Positions 56,841 through 64,000 of a stretch of DNA of 64,000 nucleotides are shown here, piece by piece (position 1 is the stretch's first letter; every line of letters starts with the position of its first letter). Made by a program: the position numbers and the translations under genes. A model generated the notes under the pieces. It saw nothing but the letters and a program-made list of their open reading frames with translations, was not told the DNA's origin and made no database searches. Source of the stretch: Diabrotica undecimpunctata (lineage: Eukaryota; Arthropoda; Insecta; Coleoptera; Chrysomelidae); NCBI RefSeq assembly GCF_040954645.1, contig NC_092803.1:84926417-84990416 (forward strand), written 5' to 3'.

Positions 56841-57157
56841 TTTAAGCTGCGCTGGCGAAGGCCTTACTCCGACTCTGGTAAATGAAAAACCAATCGCATG
56901 CTACTATAAACTACTTATAGCAGCTAACCTCACAAAATGATTGTACGGTAGTGTATATTTATTATTTGACGTTTTCTTTTCACAATAATAAAATAATAAT
57001 TACGTATAGATGACTTACGTAGTAGTATCTAGTAGATAAACACTTTAATTTTAAAAAACTATTTAATAAAACCACTTGTTTTTATTAAAAACTAGGAGTA
57101 CGCTATCAGTACAACTTAACCGTACCTTGCCAGGGCCGGTCTCCTCTAATAGAAACT

Positions 57158-59463
57158 GTTATGTTACTTCTGGAAGATTAATAAGCATGGAGTATTTGAT
57201 ATGGTCGTATCGTGGACTATTCCCACGATACGACCCATTCAATTCAATGCTTTTTTGCTATATTTTTTAATGTTTTTTTGGTTCTAGCCGCGATCTCCTG
57301 GTATTGAACATAATTTTCACAATTAGTGTTTTTTTTTGTAATTTATTAAAGCCAATTTTCGTTGTTTGATAATATTGTCACAATCAATATTCTACCAAGG
57401 AGGTGGGTGCCGTTTACATTTATAGGGTTTATATTGAGGTATGACTGCTACTGCGGCCGTATTTAGATTATTAATGAAGGAGTAGTACTGTTCAGTTAGA
57501 TTATCCGAGTGAAGGTTGTTCGTATCGTGCAAAGTCTGAATAGTCGAGGTATATAACGCACAATTGGCTTTTTTAATATTCCATTTATTTTTAGATATTT
57601 TATTTTCATTCATTCCAAAAATAAATTCTATAGATATGATATAGTGATTTGATTCTAGGGTATAAGAGATGATATTCCAAGATGTCTTGTTAACTAGTTT
57701 AGGTGAACAAAAGGTTACATCAATACCTGAATCCCGTTGATCAGGACGTCTTAAAATTGTAGGTTCTCCATTGTTTAAAACAGTTTAATTTAAATCATTT
57801 GCGACATTTATTAGTTGTGATCCTGTGGTATTATTATTATGACAGCCCCATATAGAAAGGTGTGCATTAAAGTCACCACCTATAATTAAAGGCCCATCAA
57901 ATTGTTCAAAAATTTTTACCCAATCGTCATATATTTTTTGTATTTTTGGAGGTTTATAAATAGATACAAAATTTAACCATAAAGTACCATATTTAACTTG
58001 GATAGCACACACTAAAATATATTCATTGTAATTTATGTTAACCTTATGTTCCACAAATCGAAGAGATTTGTGTACCAAAATTGCCACACCAGCATAGCCA
58101 TCGTTTCTGTCATTGCGGATTATATTTATTGTAACCACTAAAAATATATTGTTGATTATTTTAAACCAAGTTTCGCTTATAAGAGCAATGTCGATATTTT
58201 TATCAAAAAGAAATTGTACCACACTATTTTTGTTAGCTATAGCAAAACCTGCATTCCATTGCATTATATTTAAATTGCGTGTTTTGTGATTAAATTTTAT
58301 TGGTTGTTCAAAGTATCCTCCAATACATGTTCTATACTACTTGTAATTACGTTAATATCAATAGGTTGTCTGTTGTTACTTGAAATTATTTTATTGACAA
58401 AGTCCATGATAAAAATCGATAAATTTCTAGCTATACTACTTTTTTTGATTTCCAAACTAGAGTAGTTTGGTTTATTTGAAGTTATTGATTTTCTCTTCAT
58501 TTTGGTTGAAGGTCTAGCACTCGCATGAGTGTGTTGGGAAAAGGAATTATTTTGATTGCCATTGAAAATTGTAGGTTTCGTTGTTAGGAAGTTTTGAAAA
58601 ATGTTTGTCATAATTTGTTAGCGCTGAAAAGGAGTTGTGCCTTACTAAACTGGATAAGGAATTTTCAGATATTTCTTTGGCTTCTTTAAATGAGGTTTTT
58701 TTAAATTGAGATTATTTTTAATTTTTTTTGATTGTCATAATAGGGGGACTTTTTTGAGATAGATACGTGATCTCTGCTTTTACAGTGTGTACAAAAAATC
58801 AAATTTTTATCCCAATTGTGTTTATCTTCTTTAATTTCACCATATTTATAAGTACTGTTACACTATTTAGATACGTGTCCATATCTTAAACATTTGTAAC
58901 ACTGGGTTACTCTTCCTACAAATTGTTCAACCGAAAAAAAACTCCAATAAAAGCTATGCGATTGTTAAAATATTCCCCTCAAAAGTGACGACAATAGATT
59001 TTTTAGGTACAAATTCGACTGTTTTGTCTTCTTTTTGGACTTTCCTATTTAACCTTTATATGTTTGTAACGAGTGAGTCTGATTCGATATTTTCCATGAG
59101 ATATTTGATATCATAACGATTATCAACGTCTCTTATTAACCCTTTAATTTCCAGTAAATGGTTCGGTATAAATTTCTGATTTCAGTAGTGGATGTTTTAC
59201 TAAATTATTTGCCTCTAGAAGTGATTTTAATAAAACCTTAATCCGGTTTCGGCCTGTACTTTTAATTTCCAATTTTTTTTTAAAAAGAATGACCAACAGC
59301 CATTGGATGCAATCTACCTAAGTTGTTATTGTCGGTACTTTCTATATATACCCAAATATTTTGCACATTGTACTTATCTGAGAGGAGATTGCTGTTTTCT
59401 AGAGATCACATTATTAACACTTAAATTGGAATCACTGTTATTCAGGTCAGTATCTGTCGCCAT
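57158..59463 (-). pseudogene. LINE C/B, ORF1 and endonuclease (5' part)
   Basis: ORF1 starts at ATG 59463 (MATDTDLNNSDS), has a knuckle CYKCLRYGHVSK then a stop before the last Cys (about 58865), a second FCTHCKSRDH cluster (about 58785), and a C-terminal piece at 58297-58611. Endonuclease 57785-58264: MQWNAGFAIANKNSVVQFL, LISETWFK, YAGVAILVHKSLRF, FVSIYKPP, IIGGDFNAHLSIWGC, then pieces to CKRHPPPW (57392). Reading continues to 57158, where LINE A is inserted; the reading there (INLPEVT) fits the RT start at 52290. Many stops and a deletion of the segment between the endonuclease and RT. Confidence 0.75.
57203..57235. repeat. Perfect 13-bp stem hairpin
   Basis: GGTCGTATCGTGG faces CCACGATACGACC with a 7-base loop. 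Lies in decayed LINE C/B sequence, 46 bp from the LINE A insertion point. Confidence 0.9.
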
Positions 59464-59469
59464 AAAAGA

Positions 59470-59681
59470 CGTCCATTGTTTATTTTTGTCCCCATCGGGG
59501 ACCGGTATTATTTTGTATTAATTATTAGTATACATTTTTTAATTATTGTCTACTAATGTGTAAAAAGTTAAATACAAACACCAAGTAATTAGGAACCGGC
59601 TCGACCTTTAAACGAAAAGAAAGTCTGTCTCGGTGAAAGGAACGATCAATACTCGAAGAAGTCCTTAGTAAGTACTGCAAA
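59470..59681. other. No gene; probable 5' flank of LINE C/B
   Basis: No recognised feature. Confidence 0.35.
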
Positions 59682-59704
59682 AATTTATTTTTTTGGAACT
59701 TACT

Positions 59705-59740
<36 letters not shown>

Positions 59741-59763
59741 AGTAAGTTCCAAAAAAATAAATC
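59682..59763. repeat. Long perfect inverted repeat around a (TA)n core
   Basis: A 28-base arm containing TTATTTTTTTGGAACTTACT is repeated exactly in inverse, with about 30 bp of TA between. One arm continues into Penelope-like terminal sequence. Confidence 0.88.
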
Positions 59764-59834
59764 TTTTGGTCACGAGGATATCAGTCAAAGGAGAAATAAT
59801 AAAAGGAAATCACAGTTCCATTCCTATATTTGAA

Positions 59835-59869
59835 GACGTTTCGCTTATTTAATTTACAAGCTTCATCAG
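59835..59869 (-). ncRNA. Hammerhead-ribozyme-like motif (Penelope copy 1)
   Basis: On the minus strand: CUGAUGA, helix AGCUU.../...AAGC, then GAAACGUC. Both core boxes are perfect and the potential cleavage GUC follows. Known family feature: Penelope-like elements carry minimal hammerheads in their terminal repeats. Confidence 0.7.
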
Positions 59870-60228
59870 TTCAATCTAAAAGAATACAAAGGTGGTAGGT
59901 AAGAATATAAAAAAACATGGAAAAATAACTTACGAATGGTGAGTGAAGAAAGTTAAGGTTTAAAACAAACACACCATTCTCTTAGTATCCGTGGTCAAAA
60001 TATTAAAGTAATAATATTAGCTTAAATGTTCATATGTAGTCGAATTCATGTATAACCATAAGAAAAAGATTACTTTAAAGGTGAAAAAAATGGATAAAAA
60101 CTACTGCGAAGCACTAGAAAAACCCGTCACATTGTACGTAAAAAAACATATTAACAGTAAAGTGTAGAAATAAAAACAAAAGATTTTACAAAACACACTT
60201 GCACAGAGCTGTTATTCTAACAAAGTTA

Positions 60229-61422
60229 TATAAATATAATAACGGATTTATTACGGCTGTCGCCGCTTCTCCGCCCCCAATTTCCATCTTTTTCTGTCAT
60301 ATGCAGTTGCCTCCTCTAAGTCTCTTGCCGCCATTGCTTCATCAATATCGTTGCGCCAACTTCTCCGTGGTCGTCCTCTCTTTCTTCTTTCAGGAGGGAT
60401 CCATTCCAGTACTCTCCTAGGCCATCTGTACTCTGGCATTCTTTTAACATGTCCGAACCAGATTAATTGTTTTCTTTCTATGTCATCATTGATATTTCTC
60501 TCCATTTTCATTTCGTTTCTTATTTGTTCGTTTCTAACTCTCTCCAGTTTCGATCTACCGCAGCTTCGTCTCAGATAATCCATTTCTGTCGTCATAAGTT
60601 TGTTTTTATTAGCTTTGGTGACGTCCCATACTTCCGAACCGTAAAGTGTAATACTTTGAACTATACTACCGTAAATGTGTTTTTTGGTTTCTCGTCGAAT
60701 TGTTTTTTGCCAGAGAAGAGAGTTTAAGGCACGGGTCGCTGCTCTGCCCTTGTTTATTCTTTCCCTGATTTCATCTGCGCTATTTCCCTTCTTGTTGAAA
60801 ATGACCCCCAAATATTTGCAGGATTGCACGCCTTTGATTTTGTCGTCTTCCAAGACTAGGTCACATATTTCATCTGTTCCCACTGAGAGATATTCACATT
60901 TTGTCATATTCATGTTTAGACCTGCCACCTCATATTCTTCTTGCAGTTTTCTTACCATATAGCTAAGATCGTAGCTGTCTTCGGCAATTACTACCTGGTC
61001 ATCCGCAAAGAAAAGTGTATATAGCTTGTTTTCTTCCACCGTTATTCCCATGTTTCTACATTTTTTTGCCCATTTCACTAAGGATCTGTCCAAATAGATT
61101 TTAAATAAGGTGGGTGACAGACAGCAGCCTTGTCGTAGTCCTTTTGTTGTTTGAAAAGGAGAGGTGATTTCTTGTCCCATTTTAATTCTCGCAAAGTTTT
61201 GTTCGTAATATTTTTGAGTGGCGTTAATAAGAATTGGGTTTATTTTCAAGTTACCCATTTCTATCCATAGTTGGGAGATCGGTACACTGTCATATGCTTT
61301 TTCCAAATCTATTAAAGCTATATGAGTTTCTCTATTTCTCTGCACTCGTTTTTCCATTGCAATTTTTAATGTGAAGATATTATCCATAGTGGAGCGTCCG
61401 GCCCTAAATCCCGCTTGTTCTT
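60229..61422 (-). mobile_element. 5'-truncated RTE-like LINE with 14-bp target duplication
   Basis: TTCTAACAAAGTTA at 60215-60228 and 61423-61436. Very short 3' untranslated region (about 20 bases) ending in an AT-rich tail; inserted in Penelope copy 1. Confidence 0.93.
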
Positions 61423-61429
61423 CTAACAA
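60251..61429 (-). CDS. RTE-like LINE reverse transcriptase, C-terminal 392 codons, uninterrupted
   Basis: The frame is open from the truncation point to its natural stop. Motifs: EEQAGFRAGRSTMDNIF, ALIDLEKAYDSVPISQLW, TKGLRQGCCLSPTLFKIY, catalytic LFFADDQVVIAED (about residue 140), SCKYLGVIFNKKG, SITLYGSEVW, and the tail LIWFGHVKRMPEYRWPRR, RRKRGRPRRSW. The catalytic residues are intact but the endonuclease and RT fingers were never copied. The first codons overlap the target duplication. The absence of any stop points to a recent insertion, compared with the relatives at 18805 and 21068. Confidence 0.9.
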   Translation of the reverse strand: MLEEQAGFRAGRSTMDNIFTLKIAMEKRVQRNRETHIALIDLEKAYDSVPISQLWIEMGNLKINPILINATQKYYEQNFARIKMGQEITSPFQTTKGLRQGCCLSPTLFKIYLDRSLVKWAKKCRNMGITVEENKLYTLFFADDQVVIAEDSYDLSYMVRKLQEEYEVAGLNMNMTKCEYLSVGTDEICDLVLEDDKIKGVQSCKYLGVIFNKKGNSADEIRERINKGRAATRALNSLLWQKTIRRETKKHIYGSIVQSITLYGSEVWDVTKANKNKLMTTEMDYLRRSCGRSKLERVRNEQIRNEMKMERNINDDIERKQLIWFGHVKRMPEYRWPRRVLEWIPPERRKRGRPRRSWRNDIDEAMAARDLEEATAYDRKRWKLGAEKRRQP

Positions 61430-61855
61430 AGTTAACGTTTAAAAAACATCTTATACTTACACTTTAGGGCGCATCTCAAATTCAAAAATTCCAGCCGGAA
61501 AACCAAGTTAAGTTACCGGTACTTTCGTTGAAGTAATTGTGTGTCCTTTCATAGTTGTGCGTCGGAGCAACTTATTGGAAGTATGAGATGAGTATGCGCA
61601 ATACAACAAGAGCGCAAACCAGCAACGCAGAGGACGTTGAAGAAAATAAAATTATTTGATTGAACCATGGATTATGAAATAGATTATGGATGGATTATGT
61701 AAATTAGGAATGAGTCAGTATAAATGTAAAAGGTTGGATATAAGGAAGTACTAATGGGGGATAAAAAGAAGGTTGATTAAGTAACTAAGATGTGATGATG
61801 GTCAAAGGGAACGGAGGTGATACCGTCTGGAAGCAAAAGAACTTCGAGAAATTCC

Positions 61856-62578
61856 TCATTTGATGTTGGAAAGAAGAAAATGGTATAATAAACTGAGGTT
61901 GTCGATGTCAGTACGTTTGTTCATGGAGGAAGGATTAAGGAAAATGTGGCACATTTCTAGGAAACTTTTCTTGAAATGGTTGCTTTCTGTACAAAGAATT
62001 TTGACCTGTTCATAATCTGGTCGGTGGTCAGAAGTAAGAACGTGTTGTGCTAAGGCACAAGAATGTTTATGGCATCTAATATCACTCTTGTGATAAGTTA
62101 GTCGACCTTTAAGGGATCTACGAGTCTGACCAATGTAACATAGGTTGCAATCCATCCGTTTACCAACTGATCTGACATTTTTAACTCCAATCTTCACTGG
62201 TGCCAATGTTAGAAGTTTTGCGAGCTTCTCAGTCAAATGAGGGAAATAAAGGAGAGAGTAATAACGTATATGGGAAGAAGGAACGCTGTGGGAGTCGTTT
62301 TCTGGTGTGCCTATTGAAATATCAGGATGACCCTGTACTTGACTATTGTCTGTCAAACTATGTCTAGACAGTGTGTAACTGGTAGAAAAAAGAAATTTAT
62401 TAATTACATATAGTGGATAAGAATTCTGTAACAAAATGGACTTTAGAAGGTTAAGAGAATCCCTTCGGTGAGAAGGATGTGTCAACGTATGAACCCTAAA
62501 ACTAAGAGCTTGTACTAGGTTGTATTTGTATCTCATCGCATGGCATGAGTGGTTATTAAGAAAACGTTTACTCGCCAT
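61856..62578 (-). CDS. Penelope-like protein C-terminus with GIY-YIG endonuclease (copy 1), partial
   Basis: 240 codons open. N-terminal part (FLNNHSCHAMRYKYNLVQAL, LRRDSLNLLKSILLQNSYP-type sequence) matches the region after the Penelope RT; a linker with HLTEKLAKLLTLAPVKIGVK follows; the GIY-YIG domain has CNLCYIGQTRRSLKGRLTYH and a downstream SCALAQHVL segment and Glu in SFLEMCHIF. Penelope elements use this endonuclease for target-primed insertion. The RT itself is missing upstream, where microsatellite DNA begins. Confidence 0.82.
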   Translation of the reverse strand: MASKRFLNNHSCHAMRYKYNLVQALSFRVHTLTHPSHRRDSLNLLKSILLQNSYPLYVINKFLFSTSYTLSRHSLTDNSQVQGHPDISIGTPENDSHSVPSSHIRYYSLLYFPHLTEKLAKLLTLAPVKIGVKNVRSVGKRMDCNLCYIGQTRRSLKGRLTYHKSDIRCHKHSCALAQHVLTSDHRPDYEQVKILCTESNHFKKSFLEMCHIFLNPSSMNKRTDIDNLSLLYHFLLSNIK

Positions 62579-62600
62579 TTCTTTTTTTCTTTTCTTTCTT

Positions 62601-62604
<4 letters not shown>

Positions 62605-62690
<86 letters not shown>
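62605..62690. repeat. (TA)n microsatellite
   Basis: About 86 bp of AT dinucleotides at the junction between the two Penelope copies. The Tyr-Ile ORFs here are artefacts. Confidence 0.95.
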
Positions 62691-62693
<3 letters not shown>

Positions 62694-62813
62694 GAAAAGC
62701 AGTACGACCGTCAATCCAATATAAATTAAGGTACACTCGAAGAGTGGTGGGTTTTTTGGTCAAAGTGGAGAAATAAAAGACAAAGAAGGTGGCTACTTCA
62801 TCTATTTATTGAA

Positions 62814-62847
62814 GACGCTTCGCTTTCTAATCAGAAAGCATCATCAG
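62814..62847 (-). ncRNA. Hammerhead-ribozyme-like motif (Penelope copy 2)
   Basis: On the minus strand: CUGAUGA, seven-pair helix GCUUUCU/AGAAAGC with loop GAUU, then GAAGCGUC. One core base differs (GAAG where GAAA is standard), so activity may be reduced. Confidence 0.6.
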
Positions 62848-63648
62848 TTCATCTAAAAAGAACAATATGAAAAACCAAACATCCATAGAAAAGTTGTTAT
62901 AAGTGTGTTACCTTAAAAAGATATGTAGCAGTCAATGATATTAAATATGTAAAGAAGCCTATAAAAATGGACATTAAAAAATTATGTTGTATAAACAATT
63001 AATTGAAACTAAATACAGTTTACAAATATGTAAGAAACTTAATAAAGTTTACTTAGTAAAAAACATTAATTTTCAGAGAACTAAAAAGATCATAAGATAC
63101 ACTTCCAACAGTATATTATTAATTAAATTTGATTTTAATTTTGGGTAACATTATTAAATTGATTAAGATTGAATTAAGTAATATTTAAAAAAAATTATAT
63201 ATAATGAAGTTACCACTCTTAGCTTCTTAGTTGCTGTCAGTGAAATAAGAACAATAGGTAGGAAACACGCCAACCACGAGAAAAGACAGTGGCTTTGAGG
63301 TCAAAATATGACAGAACAGTAAGGCGTATTTAAATAGTCTAAGTTGTGGCTGACTAGCCAGCCAACAGGTGAAGATTGATTCAACTTCCAACAGTCCAAG
63401 GTTCATAACATTTGGAACTGAGACTAATAAAGATTCTATGACTCAATTTTAATTATAAAATTTTTATTAAACTATTTGATCAGAAACAATTCTTTCACAT
63501 AATATGTAAAAGTAATATTGACAAAATAATCAATAAAATGTAAACTGAATGAATCTAAGTTAAATAAAGTAAGAAAATATTTTATTTTATTTTTATTTGA
63601 AATTATTAATATGAAAATATGATAGAACATACACCTTGGGGGACAATT

Positions 63649-63999
63649 TTAAAGTAAACAACATATTAAGCCTAATTCTGCAATATTAATGCATGATAAA
63701 TTTGGCTCGTTACTAATGTCCGTTCTCTTATTAAGAGCGTTAGGGTGTTTAAGTATTGAACACATTTCCAAAAACTGCCTTTTAACGAGATTACGTTCAT
63801 TGCCAAGAATCTTAACTTCTTTAAAGTTCACTTTATGTTTAGTGTTAATAGCATGCTGGGCAAGAGCACAAGTATGCTTAGATAAGTTGATATCACTGCG
63901 GTGTGTCGTAAGACGCCCTCTCAGTGATCTCCCTGTTTGCCCGATGTAGCATGAGTCACACTCAGCACAAGGTATGTGATAGATGACGTTTACTTGTTC
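63649..63999 (-). CDS. Penelope-like GIY-YIG C-terminus (copy 2), partial
   Basis: Open from the window edge to the stop at 63649 (116 codons). IPCAECDSCYIGQTGRSLRG contains the Cys cluster before the YIG motif and the catalytic Arg of GRSLRGR; TCALAQHAINTKHK and QFLEMCSIL follow. 38-45% similar by eye to copy 1 in the shared region is only an impression, not a measured value. Confidence 0.85.
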   Translation of the reverse strand, partial: EQVNVIYHIPCAECDSCYIGQTGRSLRGRLTTHRSDINLSKHTCALAQHAINTKHKVNFKEVKILGNERNLVKRQFLEMCSILKHPNALNKRTDISNEPNLSCINIAELGLICCLL

Positions 64000-64000
64000 C

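Larger units (their letters stand above)
52299..57149 (-). mobile_element. I-like LINE (LINE A) inserted in LINE C/B, 8-bp target duplication
   Basis: TAGAAACT at 52291-52298 and 57150-57157; the left copy is followed by the complement of an A-rich tail. The element carries ORF1 with zinc knuckle, then ORF2 with RT and RNase H, but most of the endonuclease is deleted. The 5' end is at 57149 on the minus strand. Confidence 0.75.
59764..62578 (-). mobile_element. Penelope-like element, 3' part (copy 1), interrupted by a LINE
   Basis: Minus-strand order: end of Penelope protein with GIY-YIG domain (61856-62578), 3' untranslated region, an RTE-like LINE inserted with 14-bp duplication (60215-61436), then a hammerhead-like terminal-repeat motif (59835-59869). 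The upstream part of the element is replaced by a (TA)n tract at 62605. Confidence 0.8.
62691..64000 (-). mobile_element. Penelope-like element, 3' part (copy 2), 5' part beyond the window
   Basis: Contains the GIY-YIG C-terminus at the window edge (63649-63999), about 800 bp of AT-rich 3' sequence without genes, and a hammerhead-like motif at 62814-62847. Same orientation and order as copy 1 but clearly diverged in sequence. Confidence 0.8.

Noticed and set aside
62520..62776. Several overlapping frames with long Tyr-Ile repeats
   Set aside because: Direct translation of the (TA)n microsatellite; no real protein. The same applies to 20533-20790 and 59543-59788.

Overview
The window looks like eukaryotic, almost certainly arthropod, nuclear DNA, and probably insect. 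It is AT-rich, with long (TA)n microsatellites, a spliced transposase gene, and insect-type families of gypsy, BEL/Pao, Penelope, I-like and RTE-like LINEs, pogo, Tc1/mariner and PIF/Harbinger elements. A beetle is my best guess, but that is inference from the flavour of the LINE and pogo proteins and is not proven. I found no host protein-coding gene. Practically all recognisable coding sequence belongs to transposable elements (TEs), most of it broken.

Layout. 1-5494: the 5' two thirds of a minus-strand Ty3/gypsy element (LTR, primer-binding site, gag with one stop, intact pol), cut by the left edge. 5551-8097: a complete Tc1/mariner-type element with ~350 bp terminal inverted repeats (TIRs), a dead transposase and a second repeat inside it. 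8135-11990: no genes except a LINE ORF1 remnant; it holds a heat-shock-type promoter motif cluster and a hammerhead-like motif. 12000-23800: a decayed BEL/Pao element broken up by LINEs (some with perfect target-site duplications, TSDs) and a PIF/Harbinger fragment. 23885-28160: a LINE fragment and a decayed pogo element. 28790-45499: a decayed pogo-like element that appears to hold a second repeat family, a ~1.4 kb inverted-repeat element, a full gypsy element, a truncated LINE and an apparently intact pogo-like transposon with an intron. 46398-49430: a 5S rRNA-like fragment, Tc1-like transposase pieces in opposite orientations and a decayed Sola-like gene. 50231-59500: an I-like LINE inserted inside another LINE. 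59680-64000: two minus-strand Penelope-like 3' ends with GIY-YIG domains and hammerhead-like motifs, one of them hit by an RTE-like LINE.

The best-preserved coding units are the pogo-like transposase at 39471-41449 (two exons, 59 bp intron, DD35D, perfect TIRs, TA duplication), the gypsy pol at 166-3786, and the truncated RTE-like reverse transcriptase at 60251-61429. TSDs allow the relative order of many insertions to be read: the BEL/Pao, outer pogo-like and C/B LINE copies are older than the LINEs, gypsy and inner pogo that interrupt them.
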